Assembly: GCF_028583425.1 (NCBI RefSeq)
Contig: NC_072791.1
Coordinates: 33,673,368-33,737,367 of the forward strand
Direction of reading: 5' to 3'
Length of the DNA stretch: 64,000 bases
Source of the DNA: Eublepharis macularius
Lineage: Eukaryota; Chordata; Lepidosauria; Squamata; Eublepharidae
Shown here piece after piece: positions 1 to 12,200 of the stretch. The first letter of the stretch is position 1; every line of letters starts with the position of its first letter. A program made the position numbers and the translations under genes. The notes beneath the pieces are model-generated. The model saw nothing but the letters and a program-made list of their open reading frames with translations, did not search any database and was not told the DNA's origin.

Positions 1-1067
1 ATGCAGGACCCTGCCCGCCTCCTCCTGGGAGAGTGGCCTGAATTGATCTAATATCAACCCTGAGGACAACCAAGGGGCCTCCAGTACATATACTGCATCA
101 ACTGTGGTGGACAGATCCCGGCGGAGTGACAAGATCTTATCCGCAAAATAGTCTCCAAAAGCCTCACAGCTTATTACCGAATTTACATTTTTATTTGTCC
201 CATGCGTGAGGGACGTTAAAGACCAAATCACTCTGAAGAGTTGTGCCGGGCGAGAACTAGTGGACGCAGTGGAAGCTGCATAGTAGTCTCTCTTTGCAGC
301 TTTCAGTGCCATCTCATAGGCCTTCATAAACGTCCTATAAAATGTTCTTGTCATTTCATCATGAAGTCGCCGCCACACTCGCTCTAGCCGTCTCAGCTCC
401 CATTTGATTTGTTGTACCTCATCAGTATACCAAGGAGCTACTCTAGTTCGGGGGCGGAGAGAGCGACGGGGAGCAATCTCATCAATAGCTTCAGAGAAAC
501 GGGCATTCCAGTCCTCTATCAGCTCATCCAATGAGCCACCAGGGGGCATCGGATCCTGCAGAGCGTTCTGCAATTCAATTGGATCCATTTGACTCCACGG
601 GCGAGCATAAATCAGCTCGTTGCCCAAGCAGGAGGGGCTCATGGTGCCCAGACAAGCCCTCAGGATGAGATGGTCTGACCATGGCACTGCTATAGCTTCA
701 TCCAGATCCACCTGTGTGTGTCCTGCTCGATGTGTGGGCATTGATACAAACTGGGAGAGTCCTAATGCTGCCATGGAGGCTATCATGTCCATGGCCTGTG
801 AGAAGGTAGCATCATCAGCATAGACACTGATGTCCCCTAAGACCAGAAGCCTGGGGTACTCCAAGGCCCAGCCAGCCACCGCCTCTAACAGGCCTGGCAC
901 AGCATCTGCTGGTGCGCTGGGCGATCGGTACGCCAGACAGATGGCTATACTCTCCTCGGCATCCCACACCAGGCCCACACAATCAATGCCAGCAATCTTT
1001 GGCAAGGGGAGCAGCCTGATGGAGAAAGACTCTCGAATGAGCACCACTACCCCAACAAGACATTTCC
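1..1067 (-). mobile_element. CR1/L2-group LINE fragment (endonuclease to start of RT linker)
   Basis: Read on the minus strand, this stretch gives conceptual protein typical of the apurinic endonuclease half of a CR1/L2-group non-LTR retrotransposon. A GDxxVxADD-like motif lies near 830, followed by an SDH motif near 675, then the basic linker region with an APWYTDEV segment near 435. The fragment runs off the left edge of the window, so its 3' part (reverse transcriptase) is not seen. No long minus-strand ORF with an ATG is present, and the plus-strand ORFs here are antisense shadows. I infer an inactive remnant. The clade is uncertain among CR1, L2 and Rex-like families. Confidence 0.65.
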
Positions 1068-1225
1068 CAATATGTAAAACAAATATGAGAAACCTGTACC
1101 ATAAATGTGTTGGAATATATGTGTGTTGCAAGGTCTGAGATTCAGTCATTATGGGGTTAATGTGTTTACCTACCATGCTATCGTTTAGATTGACCTAGAA
1201 GGGGAACCTGGCTCAAAGCCAATAA

Positions 1226-1533
1226 TCTGCAAGCCCGGAAAACTTGAGAGTGTTTGCAAACTGTTATTGGTCAACAGGTCAGGTGATTTTCTTTCAGGGT
1301 CAAGAAGACAGAGGAATAAGAAGATTCTCCATTCAGTTATCCCAGCTCTTTGTTTGTAACCAGTAGTGAGAATGTAGCTCCAGGCATTTGTTATTTTGTA
1401 GGCAATCCTGTTAACCTTTTTCCTTTAGAAGTAAATGATTTTAAAAGCTAAACTCGTGTGCTGACTCTCTATTGATTCAAGATCCATTGCACCTCTGAAG
1501 AAAAGCTATTTTTTAACCTTTTTCCCCAACCAA
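1226..1533 (+). repeat. Interspersed repeat A (inverted partner at right window end)
   Basis: This stretch reappears as its reverse complement at 63693-64000, with scattered substitutions and small indels. Shared landmarks include TTGGTCAACAGGTCAGGTGA, the CTTTAGAAGTAAATG segment and CGTGTGCTGACTCTCTATTG. The element may extend left toward 1105, but the second copy leaves the window there. It could be a solo LTR or a DNA-element end; I see no reliable TG...CA ends, primer-binding site or coding capacity, so the class is open. Confidence 0.7.
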
Positions 1534-2256
1534 GTGGACCAGTTGAAGTAATTATTAAGGTGAAAAAGATGCTAGCGATTCGTGTATATTGTTCTTTGAA
1601 TAACAGCAGTATGGTATGGCTTTGGATAGGCAATATGAGATCATTAACTCTCAAAAAAGGCAAACCTTATGAGTTATATCATCCTGCTTTCAGATAATAC
1701 TGCCAGTCATTGCTGCATCTCAAAATAGTCTAGGAGACTCAAAGTTATCTCAGAAGTCTCAGTCAACTTGAGAGGAACAATCCTTACTGAAACTACTCCT
1801 TTTTAGCTCTCCAGAGAGCCAGCTAAAAAGAAGAAAGCAAACAAACAAAGTAACTGCAGACAAAAGTATCTCCTTTTGGGGGTGGGAGTAGAAGACACTC
1901 TGTTGTGCCAGCCAGGAAAAAGGTGGGGAAATAGCTTCCAATGCTACAAAAAGAAACTTTTCAGCAACTTGAGGAAGCCAAGCAAGAAGTGAGAAGGAAA
2001 ACAAAAGGGAAAAGGTGGGAAACTGCCTCCAGAGCTAAGAAAAAACCCCACTTCATAGAGCAAACTGTATCCCAGCAACACCAAAAGAAGCGGCAGAGTG
2101 GAAAACACTAAATCTTCACAGCTATTCTGCTGTGTCTGGAAAGAAATGGGCAGAAAGTCAGCTTCATGGCTGCAATAAAAGGGAGGAAAGTAGGGAAATT
2201 CTACTGTAGCAATGCGCAGAGCATACTTGCTGCAGAGGAACAAGTGCAGGGAAAAA
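1534..2256. other. Non-coding stretch, no recognised gene
   Basis: Purine-rich on the plus strand, with only short ORFs that lack family features. I recognise no RNA gene, repeat family or conserved motif here. It forms the left flank of the LINE inserted at 2274. Confidence 0.5.
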
Positions 2257-2273
2257 TACCTCTGCACTAGAAC

Positions 2274-4843
2274 CTACAACTATATAGTCAAGCTTTTAAG
2301 GTTTCCTCAAAATCTGAAAATCCTTTAAAGAGTTATGATGACCTCGTCCAATCCTTAAGGCCACTTTCGGTAGGTGCTTGAGAGGGAAAACTGGTCAAGA
2401 CCAATTTGTCATCTAAACCTTGGTTTGATCAAAGCTGTATTTGTGCTAAAAATGCTTTAATCTATGCCTATAAGCTAGCACTGAGAGCTGATGAAAAGAC
2501 CAGACAGGATGCATATCGTTCTCTTTCATTTTTAAAAAAGAAATATAAATCACTGGTTGCCCGCTGTAAGAAAGAACATACCAGAAAACTGTGGGCCAAT
2601 ATAATTGAAGCAGCTACGAGCAAAAACTCAATGGTGTTCTGGAAACTAGTGTCAAACCGCACCTCCACAGCCACCTCCTCCTTGGCTTCCTGTATCCCCC
2701 CAGATAAATGGACTTCTTTTTTCCAAAAAATGTATGCTGATCCTATTCAACCCCCTCCTGCCCTAACAATAGAAAATCTGGCCAAATGCCCCCCAGTTCA
2801 TGCCGAAGAGGTAAAAGCTTATATTAGCCAGTTAAAGAATGCAAAAGCCCCTGGGCTTGATGGAATATCTCCAGAATTACTAAAAACAAATAAGGACTGG
2901 TGGGCAACTTTCCTAGCCTCCCTATTTACTTATATTGATGAAACCGGCTACATCCCCAATGATTGGGGAATGGCTATAGTAGTCCCCTTCCATAAGAAGG
3001 GAAAGAAGGAGGATCCATCCAATTATAGGCCCATCAGCTTACTAAGCATTGTAAGCAAATTGTCTACAAAACACCTGCTGGAGAAATTTTCAGACTGGCT
3101 AGAACAGGAGGATATAATTGCTGACGAGCAAGCTGGGTTTAGAGCTGGCAGGTCAACAATAGATCACTGCCTAGTAATGCAACACCTTGTAGAGAAATAT
3201 GCTACAGGAGACCAAGCATCACTTTACCGGGCATTTGTTGATTTAAAAGCAGCTTTTGACGCAGTCTCTAGAAATAGACTTTGGAGGAAACTGCAGGCCT
3301 CCTCTATTGATAGGCGACTGCTGTTCCTTTTTGGGGCTATGCACAAGCAAACTGCCCTGAGTAAGGTGCAGCCGAATTGGGCATTTGACTGACCCCATTC
3401 AAACTTATAGGCAGGTGTGCCTTCTAGCCCCCTTTCTGTTTATCTTCTACATCAACAATTTGGTAAACCTTTTGAATGACCCTGGATTGCACCCTCCCAA
3501 ATTATCAAATAGGCACATTCACGTACTGCTCTATGCAGATGATGCTGTATTACTTTCTAGGACCCCCATAGGGCTGAAACGAGCCCTAAAAAAATTCTCC
3601 CAATTCTCTGATACTGAACACCTTCTAACTAATTACCAAAAAACTAAGATCCTGGCTTTCGATAAAAATCCAAAGATCAGACGATGGGAGCTTCAGAGGC
3701 ATCAGTTAGAACAAGTTACCAGCTTCAAATATATGGGTGTAGTTTTGCAAGCCTCAGGTACCAAAATAACACATAGCAGCTTCATTGCTGATGTGGGAGA
3801 AAAAACAGCACACAGTATACTGAAATTCTATCGATCACAAGGGGGCAGTATGTACCGGCTGCACTCAGATTGTTTAAAGCCAAACCATTGGCCCAATTAG
3901 TATACGGATCATTCTTAGGGCTCCATCCTCCTCTTTCTCTCAACTTGAGAGAGTGCAGTCCAAATTCCTTAGAGCCCTATTACAAGTGCCCAAATGCATG
4001 CCTAACTCATGGGTTAGACTGGAAACAGGAATGTTAAGGGTAGAGGCCAGAATCACCATCCTTTCAATTTTCAAATGGCTGTCAGGATGTCTAAACCCGC
4101 AAGGTCTGCTCCCTCTGTTATTCCAAGACAAATTTCAATCTAATTGGCAAAAGGCGACTCTGAAATCCCTGGGAAAATTGGGTCTTTCCCCTCAAAGTTT
4201 GCTAGTCATGGGGTTAGACCGAGCAAAATCACTCATTAAGCAGAGAGCGACAGACATTGAAAGACAAACAGATTTACTTAGAGCAACAGGTTTTATTTCT
4301 TCAGATACTACTAAATATATTGCCGCTCCTGCAGCCTACTTTTACTTTCTTGAATCCAGTAACTTCAGAAGGGCTAGAAGTTCAACTCTACCCTCTGCCG
4401 TTCTGGAAGGAAAGTTTAAAGCTGTCCATTACTCTCTTAGGCTTTGTTCCTATCCCCTAAGAGAAATTGACTCAATGGAGCACATCTTCTTTAACTGCCC
4501 AAGTCATAGTAAAATTAGAGCAGAAACCATCAGTCCATTAGTAGAAAGATGCCCTGGAAGTTCAAATAAAATCAAACTTGATTATCTTTTGTCTGATCGG
4601 AATCACCAGACAACACATCAAGCAGCAAGATTCTGTGGCCAGGTCTACAAGCAACGTAAATCGCATAAGGCAGACTGAATGTATTTTAACCTTTTAAACA
4701 ACTAATTTATGATGATCTTATTTTTTTACTCTTATATTTATTCATCGTTCTTCCCCTGTATCCAGTCTCGACTGTTTTTAAACTGATTTGCAAATGGTTT
4801 TATATGTACTGGTCACAGACTGTAATAATAAACTTGACTTGAC
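2274..4843 (+). mobile_element. 5'-truncated non-LTR LINE with target-site duplication
   Basis: The insertion is bracketed by near-identical direct repeats: TACCTCTGCACTAGAAC at 2257-2273 and TACCTCTGCACTAAGAAC at 4844-4861. The 3' end is AATAATAAACTTGACTTGAC, a short TTGAC-type tail rather than poly(A). The body encodes reverse transcriptase broken into three frames (2406-3392, 3385-3900, 3953-4678). The endonuclease region is missing, so the element is 5'-truncated, as expected of target-primed reverse transcription. The tail type and domain order exclude L1. The exact clade (CR1/I/Vingi-like) is not resolved by eye. Confidence 0.85.
2406..4678 (+). pseudogene. Broken LINE reverse transcriptase ORF
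   Basis: Frame 1 (2406-3392) carries GLDGISPELL, a YRPISLL segment, AGFRAGRSTIDH and the FVDLKAAFDAV block with its catalytic Asp. Frame 2 (3385-3900) carries the LYADDAVLL catalytic box, with YADD starting at 3532. Frame 3 (3953-4678) carries the C-terminal thumb and a tail with a Cys-His cluster (HIFFNCPSH). The break near 3385-3392 falls just before the motif usually reading RQGC, here RQVC, and a second break lies at 3900-3953. Both lesions make it non-functional. The ATG at 2406 is not a true start, because the upstream domain has been lost. Confidence 0.85.
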
Positions 4844-5017
4844 TACCTCTGCACTAAGAACAGCAGAAATACCTGAACCTACTTCATGGGGTGAATTATC
4901 CTAGCTACCACCAGAAGAAGCTGAGAAATGGAGAAAAGCGGAGGGTGTGGTGTCAGTGTTGAAGAGAATGATAGCACATTGAAAGAGCTCCGTCTCTCCC
5001 ATGCCTGAAATTTAAAA

Positions 5018-5064
5018 TTTATGTTGGAAGGGCAAAGTAAAAATATTTACCCTTCCAACATAAA
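5018..5064. repeat. 15-bp perfect inverted repeat (hairpin)
   Basis: Arms TTTATGTTGGAAGGG (5018-5032) and CCCTTCCAACATAAA (5050-5064) are exact reverse complements separated by 17 nt. It directly precedes the LINE endonuclease-like fragment. There is no U tract, and a role as a terminator is not expected in this genome. Confidence 0.6.
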
Positions 5065-5235
5065 GATACACTAAGAGATCCGAAAGGCAGATTCATATTT
5101 ATTAAAAGCACTATAGAAAACCAAACTTACACATTTGGCTCAATTTATGCCTCAAACCAAGACAGCCTAATGAAATTCTAAAACAAAGTTCATTAGAATA
5201 CACATGTATCACTTAGTATAATTTGCTCTAAACCA
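5065..5235 (+). mobile_element. LINE endonuclease fragment (L1/Tx1-like)
   Basis: Plus-strand conceptual translation from about 5083 reads GRFIFIKSTIENQTYTFGSI and continues YASNQDSLMKF. This matches the pattern around the IYAPN box of LINE-type endonucleases in the L1/Tx1 group. Only this short piece is recognisable, and no ATG-initiated ORF covers it. It is an isolated remnant. Confidence 0.5.
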
Positions 5236-5812
5236 TATTTTCATGACAAACCCACAGAAACAGCAGCAACATAATCTAAGAGTATAATGGAGAGCAACAA
5301 ATAGAAACAGGATTAAAAGTATCTTACTCACTAGGTTGGAGGCAAGTTCTGACAACAACAGGGCCAACAACAAAGATTCTCAGGTCAAAATCCATGGTCA
5401 AGTAACAGATTCCAAAATCAAAGACTGTGACCCACCAAGGCTCAGGCAGCCAGAACCTAAAAGCTCACCAACAGCCAAGTCAAGAATACCACAATTGTGA
5501 CTAGCTAATCCCATGCTAGCTGCGGCCTTATAAAGGGAGTTTCTCCTACAGGTGAGGCTGGGTTCATTAAGCTTCTTTCTCCAAGCTGGCTCATCTCTGC
5601 TACTCAGGAGGAGTGGATCAGATCCTGTACTGGCTCTCCTGACATTTCCTCAGCAGGGGGAAGGCCGTGGGCTGCCAGGCATGCACTCCTGTGCTTGGTC
5701 CATGCCTCTGCCCTTACCCTCAGCCTTCGTTGCTCCTGGGGTTCTTTGGGAGACAGTGGCAGGTCTGGCAGCAGGCAGGTCCATGCTAAGGCCACCTGTC
5801 TTGATGACACTG
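5236..5812. other. Non-coding stretch, no recognised gene
   Basis: Short overlapping ORFs on both strands (for example near 5552-5885) have no recognisable domain. The composition shifts to GC-richer sequence from about 5550. Nothing here supports a gene. Confidence 0.45.
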
Positions 5813-5880
5813 TGGTTGCCAACCCTCCTGGAGATCCCCACAAATTACAACTGATCTCCAAATGACAGATTTTAACATTC
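5813..5880 (-). repeat. Fragment of a GTTGCCAACC-terminal foldback element
   Basis: The words TGGTTGCCAACCCTCCTGGA and TTACAACTGATCTCC match, in reverse, the better preserved copy at 17709-17933. It is a truncated end of the same short DNA-transposon-like family. Further degraded traces (TGCCGTACCTGGAGATCT, AGTTGCCAACTTGGGG) continue to the edge of the satellite near 6228. Confidence 0.5.
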
Positions 5881-6227
5881 TCCAAGACATGGAGGCTTCT
5901 TAGGCTGGCCTATGTGGAATTGTACCCCACATAGGTACTACCTGACAATTGATGTCAACCAACCTAGAGAACTCTGAGTTACAAATGACTTTCAAATGAC
6001 AAGTTTAAATTATCTCAAACAGAATGGTGGCTTTGGAGTGTGGCTTCTGTGGAATTACACCCCACTGAGGACCCTCCATATTATGATTGCCGTACCTGGA
6101 GATCTACCTCCATTTCAGCTGAACTTCATATGTCCTATTTTACCTAAATTGGAGACAATGGTGGTATTGGGTATTGGCAACTGGGGTGTCTGAAGCACCT
6201 CCTTACAGGAGTTGCCAACTTGGGGTT

Positions 6228-9200
6228 ACGGGGGGCTTATATTTTCACCACTTCCGTATTCAAAGCCATGTCTAATACAGGGTGCCTGGAGGGAGGCCAC
6301 ATTCGAGGCCTTAGGTCCAGAACCAGAGACTGGATCAGCACCAGCACATGTCCTCCTGTACGGGACAGTCTCTGTAGTTCAGGGGTGTGTGATTTGGGGT
6401 GATCCAAAGATTGATTTGGGTTTCAGAGGGCTTATATTTTCACCACTTCCTTATTCAAAGCCATGTCTAATACTGGGTGCTTGGAGAGAGGCCTCATTCG
6501 AGGACTTAGGTCCAGAACCAGAGTCTGGATCAGCACCAGCACATGTCCTCTTGTAGGGGACAGTCTCTGGAGTTCAGGGGTGTGTGATTCGGGGTGATCC
6601 AAAGATTGTTTTGGGTTTCAGAGGGCTTATATTTTCAGCACTTCCTTATTCAAAGCCATGTCTAATACAGGGTGCTTGGAGAGAGGCCTCATTCGAGGAC
6701 TTAGGTCCAGAACCAGAGACTGGATCAGCACCAGCACATGTCCTCTTGTAGGGGACAGTCTCTGCAGTTCAGGGGTGTGTGATTTGGAGTGATCCAAAGA
6801 TGGTTTTGGGTTTCAGAGGGCTTATATTTTCACGGCTTCCCTATTCAAAGCCATGTCTAATATAGGGTGCTTGGAAAGAGGCCACATTTGAGGCCTTAGG
6901 TCCAGAACCAGAGACTGGATCAGCACCAGCACATGTCCTCTTGTAGGGGACAGTCTCTGGAGTTCAGGGGTGTATGATTTGGGGTGATCGAAAGATTGTT
7001 TTGGGTTTCAGAGTGCTTATATTTTCACCACTTCCTTATTCAAAGCCATGTCTAAGACAGGGTGCTTTGAGGGAGGCCACATAGTAGGGCTTAGGTCCAG
7101 AACCAGAGACTGGATCAGCACCAGCACACGTCCTCTTGTAGGGGACAATCTCTGGAGTTCAGGAGTGTGTGATTTGGGGTGATCCAAAGATTGTTTTGGG
7201 GTTCAGAGAGCTTATATTACCACCACTTCCTTATTCAAAGCCATGTCTAATACAGGGTGCTTGGATGGGGGCCACATTCGAGGACTTAGGTCCAGAACCA
7301 GAGACTGGATCAGCACCAGCACATGTCCTCTTGTAGGGGACAGTCTCTGGAGTTCAGGGGTGTGTGATTTGGGGTGATCAGAAGATTTTTTTCGGTTTCA
7401 GAGGGCTTATATTTTCACCGCTTCCTTATTCAAAGCCATGTCTAATACTGGGTGCTTGGAGAGAGGCCACATTTGAGGACTTAGATCCAGAACCAGAGAC
7501 TGGATCAGCACCAGTACATGTCCTCTTGTAGGGGACAGTCTCTGCAATTCAGGGGTGTGTGATTTGGAGTGATCCAAAGATTTTTTTGGGTTTCAGAGGG
7601 CTTATATTTTCACCACTTGCTTATTCAAAGCCATGTCTAATACAGGGTGCTTGGAGACAGGCCACGTAGTAGGGCTTAGGTCCAGAACCAGAGACTGGAT
7701 CAGCCCCAGCACATGTCCTCTTGTAGGGGACAGTGTCTGCAGTTCAGGGGTGTGTGATTTGGGGTGATGCAAAGATTGTTTTGGGTTTCAGAGCGCTTAT
7801 ATTTTCACCGCTTCCTTATTCAAAGCCATTTCTAATACTGGGTGCTTGGAGAGAGGCCACATTCACGGCCTTAGGTCCAGAACCAGAGACTGGATCAGCA
7901 CCAGCACATGTCCACTTGTAGGGGACAGTCCCTGGAGTTCAGGGGTGTGTGATTCGGGGTGATCCAAAGATTGTTTTGGGTTTCAGAAGGCTTATATTTT
8001 CACCACTTCCGTATTCAAAGCCATGTCTAATACAGGGTGCCTGGAGGGAGGCCACATTCGAGGCCTTAGGTCCAGAACCAGAGACTGGATCAGCACCAGC
8101 ACATGTCCTCTTGTAGGGGACAGTCTCTGTAGTTCAGGGGTGTGTGATTTGGGGTGATCCAAAGATTGTTTTGGGTTTCAGAGGGCTTATATTTTCAGCA
8201 CTTCCTTATTCAAAGCCATGTCTAATACTGGGTGCTTGGAGAGAGGCCTCATTCGAGGACTTAGGTCCAGAACCAGAGACTGGATCAGCACCAGCACATG
8301 TCCTCTTGTAGGGGACAGTCTCTGGAGTTCAGGGGTGTGTGATTCGGGGTGATCCAAAGATTGTTTTGGGTTTCAGAGGGCTTATATTTTCACTACTTCC
8401 TTATTCAAAGCCATGTCTAATACAGGGTGCTTGGAGAGAGGCCACATTTGAGGACTTAGGTCCAGAACCAGAGACTGGATCAGCACCAGTACATGTCCTC
8501 TTGTAGGGGGCAGTCTCTGGAATTCAGGGGTGTGTGATTTGGAGTGATCCAAAGATTGTTTTGGGTTTCAGAGGGCTTATATTTTCACCACTTGCTTATT
8601 CAAAGCCATGTCTAATACAGGGTGCTTGGAGACAGGCCACGTAGTAGGGCTTAGGTCCAGAACCAGAGACTGGATCAGCACCAGCACATGTCCTCTTGTA
8701 GGGGACAGTGTCTGCAGTTCAGGGGTGTGTGATTTGGGGTGATCCAAAGATTGTTTTGGGTTTCAGAGCGCTTATATTTTCACCGCTTCCTTATTCAAAG
8801 CCATTTCTAATACTGGGTGCTTGGAGAGAGGCCACATTCACGGCCTTAGGTCCAGAACCAGAGACTGGATCAGCACCAGCACATGTCCTCTTGTAGGGGA
8901 CAGTCTCTGGAGTTCAGGGGTGTGTGATTCGGGGTGATCCAAAGATTGTTTTGGGTTTCAGAAGGCTTATATTTTCACCACTTCCATATTCAAAGCCATG
9001 TCTAATACAGGGTGCCTGGAGGGAGGCCACATTTGAGGACTTAGGTCCAGAACCAGAGACTGGATCAGCACCAGCACATGTCCTCTTGTAGGGGACAGTC
9101 TCTGTAGTTCAGGGGTGTGTGATTTGGGGTGATCCAAAGATTGTTTTGGGTTTCAGAGGGCTTATATTTTCAGCACTTCCTTATTCAAAGCCATGTCTAA

Positions 9201-12200
9201 TACTGGGTGCTTGGAGAGAGGCCACATTCAAGGCCTTAGGTCCAGAACCAGAGACTGGATCAGCACCAGCACATGTCCTCTTGTAGGGGACAGTCTCTGC
9301 AGTTCAGGGGTGTGTGATTTGGGGTGATCCAAAGATTGCTTTCGGTTTCAGAGGGCTTATATTTTCACCACTTCCTTATTCAAAGCCATGTCTAATACTG
9401 GGTGCTTGGAGAGAGGCCTCATTCGATTGCTTAGGTCCAGAACCAGAGACTGGATCAGCACCAGCACATGTCCTCTTGTAGGGGACAGTCTCTGCAGTTC
9501 AGGGCTGCGTGATTTGGAGTGATCCGAAGATCGTTTTGGGTTTCAGAGGGCTTATATTTTCACCACTTCCTTATTCAAAGCCATGTCTAATACAGGGTGC
9601 TTGGAGAGAGGCCTCATTCGAGGACTTAGGTCCAGAACCAGAGACTGGATCAGCACCAGTACATGTCCTCTTGTAGGGGACAGTCTGTGCAGTTCAGGGG
9701 TGTGTGATTTGGGGTGATCCAAAGATTGTTTTGTGTTTCAGAGGGCTTATTTTTTCCCCACTTCCATATTCAAAGCCATGTCTAATATAGGGTGCTTGGA
9801 AAGAGGCATTTGAGGCCTTAGGTCCAGAACGAGAGACTGGATCACCTCCAGCACATGTCCTCTTGTAGGGGACAGTCTCTGGAGTTCAGGGGTGTATGAT
9901 TTGCGGTGATCCAAAGATTGTTTTGGGTTTCAGAGTGCTTATATTACCACCACTTCCTTATTCAAAGCCATATCTAATACAGGGTGCTTGGAGGGGGGCC
10001 ACATTCGAGGACTTAGGTCCAAAATCAGAGACTGGATCAGCACCAGCACATGTCGTCTTGTAGCGGACAGTCTCTGGAGTTCAGGGGTGTGTGATTTGGG
10101 GTGATCCAAAGATTGTTTTGGGTTTCAGAGCGCTTATATTTTCATGACTTACTTATTCAAAGCCATGTCTAATACTGGGTGCTTGGAGAGAGGCCACGTT
10201 CGCGGCCTTAGGTCCAGAACCAGAGACTGGATCAGCACCAGCACGTCCTCTTGTAGGGGACAGTCCCTGGAGTTCAGGGGTGTGTGATTCGGGGTGATCC
10301 AAAGATTGTTTTGGGTTTCAGAAGGCTTATATTTTCACCACTTCCGTATTCAAAGCCATGTCTAATACAGGGTGCCTGGAGGGAGGCCACATTCGAGGCC
10401 TTAGGTCCAGAACCAGAGACTGGATCAGCACCAGTACATGTCCTCTTGTAGGGGACAGTCTCTGCCATTCAGGGGTGTGTGATTTGGGGTGATCCAAAGA
10501 TTGTTTTGGGTTTCAGAGGGCTTATATTTTCACCACTTCCTTATTCAAAGCCATGTCTAATACTGGGTGCTTGGAGAGAGGCCACGTTCGCGGCCTTAGG
10601 TCCAGAACCAGAGACTGGATCAGCACCAGCACATGTCCTCTTGTAGGGGACAGTCCCTGGAGTTCAGGGGTGTGTGATTCGGGGTGATCCAAAGATTGTT
10701 TTGGGTTTCAGAAGGCTTATATTTTCACCACTTCCGTATTCAAAGCCATGTCTAATACAGGGTGCCTGGAGGGAGGCCACATTCGAGGACTTATGTCCAG
10801 AACCAGAGACTGGATCAGCACCAGCACATGTCCTCTACAGTCTGTGCAGTTCAGGGGTGTGTGATTTGGGGTGATCCAAAGATTGTTTTGGGTTTCAGAC
10901 GGCTTATTTTTTCACCATTACATATTCAAAGCCATGTCTAATATAGGGTGCTTGGAAAGAGGCATTTGAGGCCTTAGGTCCAGAACGAGAGACTGGATCT
11001 GCTCCAGCACATGTCCTTTTGTAGGGGACAGTCTCTGGAGTTCAGGGGTGTGTGATTTGGGGTGATCCAAAGATTGTTTTGGGTTTCAGAGGGCTTATAT
11101 TTTCACCACTTCCTTATTCAAAGCCATGTCTAATACTGGGTGCTTGGAGAGAGGCCACGTTCGCGGCCTTAGGTCCAGAACCAGAGACTGGATCAGCACC
11201 AGCACATGTCCTCTTGTAGGGGACAGTCCCTGGAGTTCAGGGGTGTGTGATTCGGGGTGATCCAAAGATTGTTTTGGGTTTCAGAAGGCTTATATTTTCA
11301 CCACTTCCGTATTCAAAGCCATGTCTAATACAGGGTGCCTGGAGGGAGGCCACATTCGAGGCCTTAGGTCCAGAACCAGAGACTGGATCAGCACCAGTAC
11401 ATGTCCTCTTGTAGGGGACAGTCTCTGCCATTCAGGGGTGTGTGATTTGGGGTGATCCAAAGATTGTTTTGGGTTTCAGAGGGCTTATATTTTCACCACT
11501 TCCTTATTCAAAGCCATGTCTAATACTGGGTGCTTGGAAAGAGGCCTCATTCGAGGACTTAGGTCCAGAACCAGAGACTGGATCAGCACCAGCACATGTC
11601 CTCTTGTAGGGGACAGTCTCTGGAGTTCAGGGGTGTGTGATTCGGGGTGATCCAAAGATTGTTTTGGGTTTCAGAAGGCTTATATTTTCACCACTTCCAT
11701 ATTCAAAGCCATGTCTAATACAGGGTGCCTGGAGGGAGGCCACATTTGAGGACTTAGGTCCAGAACCAGAGACTGGATCAGCACCAGCACATGTCCTCTT
11801 GTAGGGGACAGTCTCTGTAGTTCAGGGGTGTGTGATTTGGGGTGATCCAAAGATTGTTTTGGGTTTCAGAGGGCTTATATTTTCAGCACTTCCTTATTCA
11901 AAGCCATGTCTAATACTGGGTGCTTGGAGAGAGGCCACATTCAAGGCCTTAGGTCCAGAACCAGAGACTGGATCAGCACCAGCACATGTCCTCTTGTAGG
12001 GGACAGTCTCTGCAGTTCAGGGGTGTGTGATTTGGGGTGATCCAAAGATTGCTTTCGGTTTCAGAGGGCTTATATTTTCACCACTTCCTTATTCAAAGCC
12101 ATGTCTAATACTGGGTGCTTGGAGAGAGGCCTCATTCGATTGCTTAGGTCCAGAACCAGAGACTGGATCAGCACCAGCACATGTCCTCTTGTAGGGGACA

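Noticed and set aside
404..1138. Plus-strand ORFs at the left window edge
   Set aside because: Antisense shadows of the CR1/L2-type LINE coding sequence, which reads on the minus strand.
1226..1533. Interpretation of repeat A as a retroviral LTR
   Set aside because: No convincing TG...CA ends, polyadenylation signal, primer-binding site or internal coding region, so only a neutral repeat call was kept.
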